Below are positions 37,566 to 46,153 of a stretch of 64,000 bases of DNA, piece by piece. The position numbers and the translations under genes are program-made. This DNA comes from Blastomonas sp. (lineage in GTDB: Bacteria > Pseudomonadota > Alphaproteobacteria > Sphingomonadales > Sphingomonadaceae). The notes below the pieces were generated by a model. That model had not been told where the DNA came from. It was given only the letters and a program-made list of their open reading frames with translations, and made no database searches. The stretch's first letter is position 1. Every line of letters starts with the position of its first letter. The DNA is taken from the NCBI RefSeq assembly GCF_030373265.1, contig NZ_JAUCZC010000005.1, forward strand, positions 103,541-167,540, given 5' to 3'.

Positions 37566-38927
37566 TCATTGCGGCGGCAGAAGATCGGCAATCGACACCG
37601 GGCGGGCCGGAAAGCGTGGCGTGAAGCCGGTTTCGGGGACGTTGCCCGCCTTTGCCATCATCCGCAACAGGCTGGGTTCGCAGTTGCGGCCCTGGCACGC
37701 GCCCATGCCGCACCGGGTGGCAAGCTTGACAGCATTCGCCGACTGGCACACGGGGAGTTCGGCGGCAATCGTGGCCTGTTCGACATCCTCGCAGCGGCAG
37801 ATGATGGTGTCGGCAGACGGTGCGGGGAAATAGGCTCTGGGATCGGCGACGGCATCAAGCAGCGCGGCAAAGGCGCGATGCTGGGCGAGGTCGCGCCGAG
37901 GCGTTCGTGCCGCATGTTCGGCAGCCTCGAGGGAGATAAGACCAAGATCGAGGGCGATGCCGATCCCGGCCAGGGCTCCGCCTGCCGCTGCGGCAGCAGC
38001 CCCGGCGACACCGGTTGTCTCGCCCGCAGCGGATACACCCGGCACCGATGTGCGCATGAAATCGTCGTGTCCACAGGCCCAGCCGCCCGCCGGACCCGAA
38101 GGCCGCATCTGCGCGCCCGCCATGCGCGGCAGCGCCGACTGGGGCACGAAGCCATAGCATAGCCCCACCGCATCGCAGTTGATCGTCCCGGCGCTGGTCT
38201 GTGCAGCCGAAACGCGGTCCGTGCCGATCAGCGCCTCGAGTGATGTGCCGAAGTGGATCGGCGTCCCCGCCCGGGCCAGCGCTCTCAGAGCTGCGGCAGT
38301 CGCCAGCAGGTCGGGCACGCGGCGCAGCGCCGCCAGCGGGTGCCGGGCAAGCGCTGCGACCATGGCGCTGCGCGGCTGCGCGAACAGCACCGCAGCAACC
38401 GATCCCCCCGCAGCGACGATCTGCGCGGCGATGATCAGTTGAAGCGGATGGGTGCCGGCGACCAGGATCCGGTTGCCGACCAGCAGCTGTTGCCCCTTGA
38501 TGAACGCCTGAATGCCGCCTGCGGCATAGACGCCCGGCAGCGTCCAGCCCGGCAGCGGCACCGCAAGGTCATGGCAACCCGCAGCGATCAGAATATGCCG
38601 GGCGGTGACGGTCGTGACACCCTCCGGCCCCATCGCCATCACCGATCCGCGCTGCAAACCGATCACCGAATGACTGCCCAGCCAGTGGATATCATCCAGC
38701 GCCTGAAACCGACCGAGCAACTGCTTGAGCGGCCGGTAGCTGCGCTCCTCCAGCCAGCCACGCACAGCAAACCGGGCAGGGGGCTGGCGCAGAATCTGTC
38801 CGCCGGGCCGGGGTTGCTCGTCGATGACGACGATCGAAAGGCCGTGGCCCGACAGCGCCAGCGCGGCGGCCTGGCCGGCAGGACCCCCGCCGATGATCGC
38901 GACATCGCATTCGATCCGGTCAGCCAC
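37566..38927 (-). CDS. NAD(P)/FAD oxidoreductase with BFD-like [2Fe-2S] domain (D-hydroxyproline dehydrogenase alpha-like, HcnB type)
   Basis: 453 residues from GTG 38927, which overlaps the upstream gene by eight bases and has a perfect ggaggt eight bases before it. The N-terminal dinucleotide-binding motif is VAIIGGGPAGQAAALAL; the C-terminus holds a BFD-like cluster, CRCEDV and CGMGACQGRNC. This is the HcnB/OoxA-like subunit of heteromeric flavoenzymes such as D-hydroxyproline dehydrogenase and opine oxidase. With the next two genes and a DapA-family lyase the set closely matches the dehydrogenase and deaminase of bacterial hydroxyproline catabolism. Confidence 0.85.
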   Translation of the reverse strand: MADRIECDVAIIGGGPAGQAAALALSGHGLSIVVIDEQPRPGGQILRQPPARFAVRGWLEERSYRPLKQLLGRFQALDDIHWLGSHSVIGLQRGSVMAMGPEGVTTVTARHILIAAGCHDLAVPLPGWTLPGVYAAGGIQAFIKGQQLLVGNRILVAGTHPLQLIIAAQIVAAGGSVAAVLFAQPRSAMVAALARHPLAALRRVPDLLATAAALRALARAGTPIHFGTSLEALIGTDRVSAAQTSAGTINCDAVGLCYGFVPQSALPRMAGAQMRPSGPAGGWACGHDDFMRTSVPGVSAAGETTGVAGAAAAAAGGALAGIGIALDLGLISLEAAEHAARTPRRDLAQHRAFAALLDAVADPRAYFPAPSADTIICRCEDVEQATIAAELPVCQSANAVKLATRCGMGACQGRNCEPSLLRMMAKAGNVPETGFTPRFPARPVSIADLLPPQ

Positions 38928-39204
38928 GGGTGGAGACCTCCATGCCGTCTGCAGCCGGGGCAAGGCAGGCCCGTATCCGGCGGCCGGTGGCGATGTCGGT
39001 CACGAGGCATTCGTAGCAGCTGCCCATATTGCACAGCAGCCCGCGAGGCTTGCCGCGCTGGTCTGTGCGGAACGCGTCGAGCCCCGCCGCCAGCATCGCG
39101 GTCGCGATTGTCTCACCCGCAAAGCACGCGACCTGCTGTCCGTCGATAACGATCGTGATCGGCTCGCCGCGCTCGACGTCCTGGGTAATCCGGTCTGCGC
39201 TCAT
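38920..39204 (-). CDS. Small [2Fe-2S] subunit (HcnA/D-hydroxyproline dehydrogenase gamma-like)
   Basis: 94 residues, short and easy to overlook. Begins MSADRITQ at ATG 39204, overlapping the stop of the DAO gene (ATGA). The cluster motif is LLCNMGSCYECLV plus the Cys in RACLAP, as in the small ferredoxin-like subunit of heteromeric D-hydroxyproline dehydrogenases. It would carry electrons between the two flavin subunits encoded on either side. Confidence 0.87.
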   Translation of the reverse strand: MSADRITQDVERGEPITIVIDGQQVACFAGETIATAMLAAGLDAFRTDQRGKPRGLLCNMGSCYECLVTDIATGRRIRACLAPAADGMEVSTRG

Positions 39205-40376
39205 CCCATGAATCCGTTCAAATGCTCGAACCGCGCCGGAGACAGCAGCGACAGCTCGTCGGCCTCGTCGCCGGTCATCGCATCGGCCATCAACCGAGCG
39301 AAGGTCAGGCCTAGCGTGAATGCCGACCCGCCGGCAGCGACCCAGAGCCCGGGCATGCGCGGGACCGGCCCGACGATCGGCAGCTGGTCCGACGTGATGG
39401 CGGTGACCCCGGTCCAGCTGCGGATCAGGTTGAGCCGCGTGACGCCCGGCACCACATCGCGTGCCGCCAGAAGGTTGCCGGTCAGCGATTCGGGGATCAT
39501 CTGCGCCTTGGCCGAAAGGTCGAAACCGCCGTGCAGCGTCTGGGCGAGCCGCGATGGCCATCCGCCGCCGATCAGCAGATTGCCCGCGTGCGTCTGTTTG
39601 AGCGAAAGCCTGCGGCCGACATGCTGCACCAGATGCGGGATGATCGGCGGGGCGCGCTCGGTGGCGTTCATCAGCAGGGCCACCGGATAGATCGGCATAT
39701 GGATGTTGATCAGCGCACAGACGTCCGCGCTCCATGCGCCTGCTGCAACCAGCAGCTGATCGGCGGACAGGGCGAGCCCGTTGCCCCGGATCACGAACCG
39801 CCCATTTTCGCGCGTGATGGCCCTGACGTGGGTGCCCGTTCGGACCTGCGCCCCTTCGCCTCGCGCCGCCTCGGCCAGCGCTGGGGTGATCGCACGCGGA
39901 TCGGCATGGCCCTCGTCGGCGGAAAAGTTCGCCGCCAGGATGCCGGACGATAGATAAGGCGCCATGGCGCGAGCCTCATCGCCATCCAGCGTCCGCACCG
40001 TCAGGCCCTCGCGGCTTTCGCGCGCGGCCTTGGCCTCGAGCAACGCCACTTGCTCGGCGGTTTCGGCGACCATCAGCCCGCCGTGCATCGCGACATGCAG
40101 GTCGGTCTCCAGTTCGCGCTCGATCGTGCGCCAGTCGATGACGGCGTGGCGGCTGAGGGCAACGATCTGAGCGCCCTGTTCGGCGAGCGCATCGCCGTTT
40201 TCAAGAAAGCGGCGTTCAATCTGGAAATGCAGCGATCCGGCATTCTGCCCGGAAGCGCCGGCGTTGATATCACCGGCTTCGATCAACACCACCGAGGCAC
40301 CTTTGCGGGCCAGCCGCCAGGCGGTCGCACAGCCGACCAGACCTCCACCGATGATCGCTACGTCCGCCCGTTCCAT
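39201..40376 (-). CDS. FAD-dependent oxidoreductase, DAO family (D-hydroxyproline dehydrogenase beta-like, HcnC type)
   Basis: 391 residues. FAD motif VAIIGGGLVGCATAWRLA at the N-terminus; GASGQNAGSLHFQIE and the late RSWTGVTAITSDQLPIVG fit HcnC/glycine-oxidase-like catalytic subunits. It would oxidise the C-N bond of a D-amino or imino acid such as cis-4-hydroxy-D-proline to the cyclic imine. ATG 40376 starts five bases after the DapA-like stop. The upstream epimerase and the later semialdehyde dehydrogenase of the hydroxyproline route are not in this window. Confidence 0.86.
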   Translation of the reverse strand: MERADVAIIGGGLVGCATAWRLARKGASVVLIEAGDINAGASGQNAGSLHFQIERRFLENGDALAEQGAQIVALSRHAVIDWRTIERELETDLHVAMHGGLMVAETAEQVALLEAKAARESREGLTVRTLDGDEARAMAPYLSSGILAANFSADEGHADPRAITPALAEAARGEGAQVRTGTHVRAITRENGRFVIRGNGLALSADQLLVAAGAWSADVCALINIHMPIYPVALLMNATERAPPIIPHLVQHVGRRLSLKQTHAGNLLIGGGWPSRLAQTLHGGFDLSAKAQMIPESLTGNLLAARDVVPGVTRLNLIRSWTGVTAITSDQLPIVGPVPRMPGLWVAAGGSAFTLGLTFARLMADAMTGDEADELSLLSPARFEHLNGFMG

Positions 40377-40381
40377 CGATC

Positions 40382-41302
40382 CTAGATGCGCCCGAGCGAG
40401 GCCAATGTCTCCCGGATTCGTTCGACATCCTCCGCGCACACATCGAGCAGCGGCGGACGCACATAACCGCCGGGAAGCCCTTGCACATTGAGCGCGGCCT
40501 TGAGGATGGCAGGCCCTGACCCGAACCGCCCTACCAGCTCAGGCGTGTACCAGGCATCCAGGATCATCCGGTCCTTCGCGCCGCATTCCCGGGCAGCAGC
40601 GATGTTGCCAGCCCACAGGTGATTGTAGAAATCGGCATGGATCCGTCCCAGCACGCCGCCGGCACCCATGGTGCCGTCGCCGCCACGCGCTTCGAGCAGT
40701 GCAAGCCCATGCTCGTCCATAGTGTGGCCGAAGATGCGGATGTCATCCTTGAGCGCGAAGAAGGTGTCGAGGAATTTGCGCAGGTCGCTGGTCGACTGCT
40801 TGATCGCGACAACATTGTCGAGCGCGGCGATGCGCCGCAGCAGGTCGAGCGGCATGTCGATACCCGTACCGGGCGGCCAGTTGTAGACGCAGATGGGAAG
40901 CGGCGTTCTGTCCGAAATGTCGCGATAGAAACCGAAGATCTCGTCTGGCAGCGGTCGGTAATACGGCGGCGGCGTCACCACGATCCCGTCAAAGCCGCTT
41001 TGCGCTGCGTGATTGGCCAGCTCAAGCACCCGATCTGCGGTAAAGGCGGTGCACCCGGCGAGCAACGGCAGCTTGCCGCTCAGCTGGTCGCCTGCCGCCG
41101 AAAACAGCATCTTGCATTCTTGTGGCGACATGCTGGGCCACTCGCCGGTCGTCCCCGCCACCAGCAAGCCGTGCATCCCTTCGGAGTGGAGCCATTCGAG
41201 CAGCTTGCCCAGCGCCGGCAGATCGAGATTGCGATCGGCATCGAACGGCGTGGTGATCGCCGGGATATATCCCTGCCAATCGGCGCGCGATCTCTTGGTC
41301 AT
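40382..41302 (-). CDS. Dihydrodipicolinate synthase family protein (candidate pyrroline-4-hydroxy-2-carboxylate deaminase)
   Basis: 306 residues, a TIM-barrel class I aldolase fold. VAGTTGEWPSMSPQE is the pyruvate-binding loop, the Tyr in CVYNWPPGTGI the proton relay, and the Lys in NVVAIKQSTSDL the Schiff-base lysine. Not the biosynthetic DapA by context: it is the first gene of the D-hydroxyproline-dehydrogenase-like operon and faces a LysR regulator. In that setting a deaminase making 2-oxoglutarate semialdehyde is the best fit; N-acetylneuraminate lyase-like activity cannot be excluded. ATG 41302 preferred over the TTG at 41305. Confidence 0.85.
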   Translation of the reverse strand: MTKRSRADWQGYIPAITTPFDADRNLDLPALGKLLEWLHSEGMHGLLVAGTTGEWPSMSPQECKMLFSAAGDQLSGKLPLLAGCTAFTADRVLELANHAAQSGFDGIVVTPPPYYRPLPDEIFGFYRDISDRTPLPICVYNWPPGTGIDMPLDLLRRIAALDNVVAIKQSTSDLRKFLDTFFALKDDIRIFGHTMDEHGLALLEARGGDGTMGAGGVLGRIHADFYNHLWAGNIAAARECGAKDRMILDAWYTPELVGRFGSGPAILKAALNVQGLPGGYVRPPLLDVCAEDVERIRETLASLGRI

Positions 41303-41391
41303 CAATTCGGCTCCCCCTGATCAGGATGTACAGCATAGCATCCCGATAGGCCAAGCTGCCTTAGCGGCAAGGACATCAAAAGGCGAAATTG

Positions 41392-41408
41392 GTTGCGTTT
41401 ACCGCAAC
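41392..41408. promoter_or_regulatory. Predicted LysR operator, site A: GTTGCG-N5-CGCAAC
   Basis: GTTGCG TTTAC CGCAAC, followed by GAGTGGC, in the gap between the divergent DapA-like (41302) and LysR (41460) genes. The interrupted dyad has LysR-type size and placement. The same dyad recurs at 46057-46073 and, degenerate, at 48877-48893. Confidence 0.65.
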
Positions 41409-41459
41409 GAGTGGCATTTAGGATTTCAGATTCGCAACGGTTCATGGGGAGCTTCCGGA

Positions 41460-42356
41460 ATGTGGGACAATGCGCTGCACTATTTTTATGAAGCGGCAAA
41501 CCTCGGATCGATGCGGCTGGCGAGCGACAAGATCGGCGTTGCGACATCATCGATCAGCCGCCAGATCGCGCAGCTGGAAAGCGAGATGGGGATCGCGCTG
41601 ATCGAGCGCGGTCGGCGTTCGATCAGGCTGACCGAGGCGGGACAACTGGCGTTTGACTATCACAAGAACCAGATGGCCGATCGCGAGGCATTGCTCAACC
41701 GCATTCAAGAGCTGCGCGAGGTCAAGTCGGGGCGGATCGACCTGGCGATCGGCGAGGGGTTTTTCGGACCGTCGTTTACCGCGCTGATCGAGAGCTTTCA
41801 GCGGCGCAACCCGGGGATATCGATCACCGTGACGAGCTGCCCGAGCTCCGACATCATCCGCATGGTGCTCGACGACGAGGCGCATATCGGCATGATTCTG
41901 CACACCACCAGCGAGCCAAAGATCCGCACGCGGACGACGGTGGAGCAGCCGTTGATGGTGCTGTGCGCGCCCAACCATCCGGCTGCGGCGATGGAGGCGT
42001 TGACCATTGCGGATCTCAGCCGATTCGATCTGTGCCTGCCGCCACAGGGGTTCCGCATCCGCAGCACGCTCAACCACGCCGAAAAGCGCGCGCAGGTGTG
42101 GCTCGAGCCGCGGCTTGTCACGACTTCGATCCAGATGATGCGCGAGATCGCCAAGGCCGGGCGCGCGCTTACAGTGCTGCCGCAAATCTCCGCGCTGGCC
42201 GAGTTGGACGATGGCAGCCTGGTGGCGCGCCCATTGCTCGATGACGCGATCGAGCACAGCACGGTCAGCCTGATCCACCGGCTCGGACGTCAGCTGGAAG
42301 GCGCGCCGGCGCGCTTGATGGGAGTGCTCGAAAAGCGCCTGAAGAGCTGGAGCTGA
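41460..42356 (+). CDS. LysR family transcriptional regulator
   Basis: 298 residues. The N-terminal helix-turn-helix is AANLGSMRLASDKIGVATSS followed by ISRQIAQLESEMGIALIERG, close to the LysR consensus; residues ~90-298 form the effector-binding periplasmic-binding-like domain (SGRIDLAIGEGFFGPSF). Divergent from the DapA/D-hydroxyproline operon and convergent with the symporter gene. ATG 41460 follows ggggagcttccgg. It likely activates the divergent operon in response to a pathway metabolite, and similar sites elsewhere suggest a wider local regulon. Confidence 0.9.
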   Translation: MWDNALHYFYEAANLGSMRLASDKIGVATSSISRQIAQLESEMGIALIERGRRSIRLTEAGQLAFDYHKNQMADREALLNRIQELREVKSGRIDLAIGEGFFGPSFTALIESFQRRNPGISITVTSCPSSDIIRMVLDDEAHIGMILHTTSEPKIRTRTTVEQPLMVLCAPNHPAAAMEALTIADLSRFDLCLPPQGFRIRSTLNHAEKRAQVWLEPRLVTTSIQMMREIAKAGRALTVLPQISALAELDDGSLVARPLLDDAIEHSTVSLIHRLGRQLEGAPARLMGVLEKRLKSWS

Positions 42357-42371
42357 TCGCAACGACAGTCT

Positions 42372-43826
42372 TCAGGCGGGCTGCGGGGTGAGGGCGGGGC
42401 GCCGCGGCCATGCCAGGCACACACTGGCGGTCACCGCGGCGTTGATTGCCATCGCCACCAGGCCATGGTCCCAACCCGGCAGCAGCGCGGTCCACAGCGT
42501 TTGCGCCTGCGGCAGCAGCAAAGCGCAATAGCCGACGATGATCCCTGCGAGCACGCCCCAGGCATGCGCGCGCTTCCACAGAAAGGCGAAATATACGCCC
42601 GGCGCCAGCATGCCGATCGCGGCATACGCCGACAGCCCGATTTCGACGAGCGATCGCGATCCTCCCAGGGTCAGCCACACCGCGATGGCGGCAAACACGA
42701 TCATCGACAGCCGCGACGCGAGCAGCGACGCGCGGTCGGAGAGCGTCGGCATCACCGGCAGGAGAATGTTGCGGCTGAAGATCGACCCCGCGGTCAGCAG
42801 CAGCACCGATCCCGGAACCAGTGCCAGCAGACATGCGGTCCCGGCAAAGATGCCGATCGCCCAGGGCGGATAGCGGTCCGAAACGAACTGCAGCAGCACC
42901 GCATTGGTGTCGCCGCCCTCGGGCTGGGTCCCCGCCAGCAACGCCGCCAGGCCTAGCAGGATGATGAAGAAATAGGACAGCGAGTACAGGGGCTGCCAGA
43001 TCGCATTGCGCCGGATCGTCGCTTCGGTGCCCGCAGAAAAGCACAGCTGAAACAGGTGCGGCAGGATCCAGTTGCCCAGGGCGACGTTGAGCGCGGCGGT
43101 CATCAGCCAGACGGTCGAGAGCCCGGCTTCGGGCTGAAGCCCCGGCAGTCGCCCAATGCCGGGATACTGGTCCTGCGCCATGCGATAGACGTCGAGCATC
43201 GAGGCCGCGCCGACCTTCGATGCGACCGTGATGCACAGCGATATGACGATCACCACCATCAGCACGTCCTTGACGCCCGCGGCGAACGCGGCGGACCGAA
43301 GCCCCGCGAAATACACGAAGACGAGCATGACCACCGCTGCGATAACCGCCGCAGCGACCGTGGACACCTCCGGCCCCAAGGTCATCCGAACGATCAGGCT
43401 GAGCGCGACGATCTGGATCTGGACATAGACGATCAGCGCAGCGATGCCGGCGATTCCCACCACCACGCCCAGCCAGGTCGCGTTGTAATGGCTGGCGAAG
43501 AAATCGGCCTGCGTGACTAGCCCGAACTTGCGGCCTGCATTCCAGATATTGGGCATCAGCCAATAGCCGATCGTCGCCGACAGCGAGACCGAGGTCAGCG
43601 CGAGATACGCCGGCGCGCCGTGCGCCCAGGCGAAGCCCGATATGCCCAGCACTGCAAAGGTGGTGTAGATCTCACCCGCGTTCAGAAACCAGAACACCAG
43701 GACGCCGAAGCGACGCCCGCCTACCGCCCAGTCGGCCAGTGTCTTCGCCTTGGCATGCCGCCGGGCGGACAGCAGAGCGCCCGCCATCGTGCCGAGCACA
43801 ACGGCCAGGGTCAGCGCCAGGATCAT
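42372..43826 (-). CDS. Sodium:solute symporter (SSF) family transporter
   Basis: 484 residues with about 13 membrane segments; LVTQADFFASHYNATWLG and GLRSAAFAAGVKDVLM match the SSS family (proline, pantothenate and allantoin-type transporters). It would import a small solute with sodium. It follows a DUF3311 gene with ATGA overlap, a pairing common for this family. Being in the operon of a DUF885 peptidase and next to the hydroxyproline-type cluster, a proline-like or dipeptide solute is likely. Confidence 0.9.
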   Translation of the reverse strand: MILALTLAVVLGTMAGALLSARRHAKAKTLADWAVGGRRFGVLVFWFLNAGEIYTTFAVLGISGFAWAHGAPAYLALTSVSLSATIGYWLMPNIWNAGRKFGLVTQADFFASHYNATWLGVVVGIAGIAALIVYVQIQIVALSLIVRMTLGPEVSTVAAAVIAAVVMLVFVYFAGLRSAAFAAGVKDVLMVVIVISLCITVASKVGAASMLDVYRMAQDQYPGIGRLPGLQPEAGLSTVWLMTAALNVALGNWILPHLFQLCFSAGTEATIRRNAIWQPLYSLSYFFIILLGLAALLAGTQPEGGDTNAVLLQFVSDRYPPWAIGIFAGTACLLALVPGSVLLLTAGSIFSRNILLPVMPTLSDRASLLASRLSMIVFAAIAVWLTLGGSRSLVEIGLSAYAAIGMLAPGVYFAFLWKRAHAWGVLAGIIVGYCALLLPQAQTLWTALLPGWDHGLVAMAINAAVTASVCLAWPRRPALTPQPA

Positions 43827-44080
43827 GCTGCGTTACCTGTATCCGACGCGTTATCATCCGGACCTTCGAATTCCGGATGCCGCCTGTCGATCGAGAAGAT
43901 GAAGGCGATAACCAGCGACGTGATCACGATACCTGTCATCTGCCATACCATCGGAAACGGCAGCGAAAACGGACGCCAGGCGATATCGTTGACCAGCGGG
44001 ATGCCGCCGATCTGCCAGAGGAAGGGAATGAGCAACAGCCAGCGATGGCGGCGCGATACGGCTGGGGTAGCGGCTGTCAT
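43823..44080 (-). CDS. DUF3311 small membrane protein
   Basis: 85 residues, two predicted membrane helices (WLLLIPFLWQIGGIPLVND; WQMTGIVITSLVIAFIFSI). DUF3311 proteins are encoded directly before SSF symporters and are thought to be accessory subunits. Start ATG 44080 lies two bases after the DUF885 stop; its stop overlaps the symporter start. Confidence 0.85.
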   Translation of the reverse strand: MTAATPAVSRRHRWLLLIPFLWQIGGIPLVNDIAWRPFSLPFPMVWQMTGIVITSLVIAFIFSIDRRHPEFEGPDDNASDTGNAA

Positions 44081-44082
44081 GC

Positions 44083-45888
44083 TCAGGCCTTCCCGCCCCC
44101 GGCAGCGATCCACCCGCGGATCTTCGCGTCGAGAACGTCCATCGGCAGCGCCCCGGTGGCGAGCACCTGATGGTGGTAATCGCGGATGTCGAACTTGGGC
44201 CCCAGTGCCTTGGTCGCAGCGGTGCGCAACTCGCGGAACTTGAGTTCGCCGATCTTGTACGAGCAGGCCTGGCCGGGATAAGCGATATAGCGGTCGATCT
44301 CGACCACCACGTCGCGCGGCGCCATCGATGTGTTGTCGAGCATGTAATCGATCGCCTGCTGCCGTCCCCAGCGCTTGGCGTGCAGCCCGGTATCGACGAC
44401 CAGCCTTACCGCGCGCAGCATTTCCATGTCGAGGTGACCGAACAGCTGCATCGGATCGGTGAACATGCCGAGCTCGGAGCCCAGCGATTCGGCATACAGC
44501 CCCCAGCCTTCGGTATAGGCGGTCGCCTGTCCGTGGCGCAGCAGCGGCGGGAGATCGGCATTTTCGGCTGCCAGAGTCAGCTGGAAATGGTGGCCCGGAA
44601 TGCCTTCGTGCAGGGTCAGCGTCTCCAGTGTGGGAATCGGCCGGGTATTGAGCATCGACATGTTGAAGAACAGGATGCCCGGCGAGACACCATCGGGCGG
44701 GCCAACGCGATAGTAACCGGTGCCGCGCTGATCGCCGAGCGCGGGCAGGGGGCGGACCTCGAACGGCGCCTTGGGCCGCGCATGGAACAGACGCGGGATC
44801 GCGGGCCATATTCGCGCCTCGATGGCTTCGAACCGGGCGAGCAGTTCCTCAGGCGTCTTGCAATAATAGCGCGGGTCGGTGCGGACGTGTTCGAAGAACG
44901 CCTTGAGATCACCCTCGAAGCCGACCTTGGCGCGCACCGATTCCATTTCCGACCGGATGCGTGCGACTTCGGACAGGCCGAGCCGGTGGATGTCGTCCGC
45001 TGAGCGCGTGGTGGTGGTGTGCCGGGCGAGATCCCAGGCATACAGCGCATCGCCGTTCTTCATCGCCCAAAGCCCCGGCGCCTCGGGTGCATCGGGAAGA
45101 TAGGTGTCGCGCAGATAGGTCGCCCAGCCACGATAGGCGGGATAGACCTTGCCCTCGACTGCCGCGCGAAAGGCTGCGATGATCCGGTCGCGGTCCTCGG
45201 GCGCAAATGTGTCCGGCAGCCGCGTGATCCCGCTCCAGAAAGGGCTCTGCTCGATCGGCAGCTTCAGCAGCGCATCGACCTGCGCGAGCACGTTGGTGAC
45301 GATTACCTTGGGCTGCAGATAGCCCTGCGCACGCCCTTCCTGGAGGCGGCGGACAGTGCTGTCCATATACCCGACAAAGCCATCGATCCGGACCAAGGCT
45401 GCATCATAGTCCGCAGGCGTTGCGAAAGGCGCCGCGCCACTGGACAGGAAATCGGGGAACTCGATGTGCAGACCAAACGACGGGTTGAGCGGCGCCATGC
45501 GCTGGACCTCGAACAGCCCGGTCTCGAACAGGCTGAGCGTCTGCCGGGTCTGATAGTCGAACACGTCATAGGCGATGCGATCGGCTTCGGGCAGGCTCGC
45601 GCGATCGATTGCCTGAAGCTCCGCCAAGGCGGCCGCCTTGTTGGCGCGCAACGCCCTGGCATAGTCATCGCCCAGCGGATCGACGAACAGCGGGCCCTGG
45701 GTCTTGCCGGTGCGCGCCGCGCGCAAAGGGTTAAGCGCGGCATCGGCCGCTTCGCTGCGTTCGAGCAGCGCGCGCAAGGCCTGAGAGGCGGGCGCGGCTT
45801 GCGCCCGCGCGGGCAACGGGGTCAGCGCGCTGGCTGCCATCGCGCCGATCAGCGTCCGGCGTGTAAACTGGATAGACGGACTTTGCAT
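44083..45888 (-). CDS. DUF885 family putative metallopeptidase, Tat-exported (paralogue 5)
   Basis: 601 residues. N-terminus has a twin-arginine signal (FTRRTLIGAMAASALTPLPA), implying export of a folded, metal-loaded enzyme. HEGIPGHHFQ starts at residue 427 and TEGWGLYAESLGSELG follows, so catalytic residues appear complete. First gene of the DUF885-DUF3311-symporter operon: the enzyme would release a small product in the periplasm that the adjacent transporter imports. ATG 45888 chosen; the longer frame to 45933 would break the signal. Divergent from the amidohydrolase gene, sharing predicted operator site B. Confidence 0.88.
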   Translation of the reverse strand: MQSPSIQFTRRTLIGAMAASALTPLPARAQAAPASQALRALLERSEAADAALNPLRAARTGKTQGPLFVDPLGDDYARALRANKAAALAELQAIDRASLPEADRIAYDVFDYQTRQTLSLFETGLFEVQRMAPLNPSFGLHIEFPDFLSSGAAPFATPADYDAALVRIDGFVGYMDSTVRRLQEGRAQGYLQPKVIVTNVLAQVDALLKLPIEQSPFWSGITRLPDTFAPEDRDRIIAAFRAAVEGKVYPAYRGWATYLRDTYLPDAPEAPGLWAMKNGDALYAWDLARHTTTTRSADDIHRLGLSEVARIRSEMESVRAKVGFEGDLKAFFEHVRTDPRYYCKTPEELLARFEAIEARIWPAIPRLFHARPKAPFEVRPLPALGDQRGTGYYRVGPPDGVSPGILFFNMSMLNTRPIPTLETLTLHEGIPGHHFQLTLAAENADLPPLLRHGQATAYTEGWGLYAESLGSELGMFTDPMQLFGHLDMEMLRAVRLVVDTGLHAKRWGRQQAIDYMLDNTSMAPRDVVVEIDRYIAYPGQACSYKIGELKFRELRTAATKALGPKFDIRDYHHQVLATGALPMDVLDAKIRGWIAAGGGKA

Positions 45889-46055
45889 GACGGGTCCCCA
45901 TTTGCTTTTCGCTTGTTGCTGATCGTGTCGCACCGCCGCAATAATGCAAGCCGGAGAACCAAGCCTCAGAAATTCCGGCTGATTGATCCAAAAGCTCGCA
46001 AAATCGGGGAAATGTATCGATTACCGTTGTCTTTTGCGTAGGCTTATTGATGTTA

Positions 46056-46074
46056 CGTTGCGCATAGCGCAACG
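46056..46074. promoter_or_regulatory. Predicted LysR operator, site B: perfect palindrome
   Basis: CGTTGCGC-ATA-GCGCAACG, the best copy of GTTGCG-N5-CGCAAC, followed by AGTTTGCG. It is 80 bases upstream of the first amidohydrolase start (46154) and 168 bases upstream of the divergent DUF885 start (45888). Confidence 0.65.
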
Positions 46075-46153
46075 AGTTTGCGCGATCTTGTGCATTGTTT
46101 TCCACAGCCATTGCATCAGGCTTGGCGCCACACACCTCTGGAGGGTCCCGAAA

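Noticed and set aside
40382..41302. Biosynthetic dihydrodipicolinate synthase (dapA)
   Set aside because: Operon context with a D-hydroxyproline-dehydrogenase-like complex and a LysR regulator indicates a catabolic family member.
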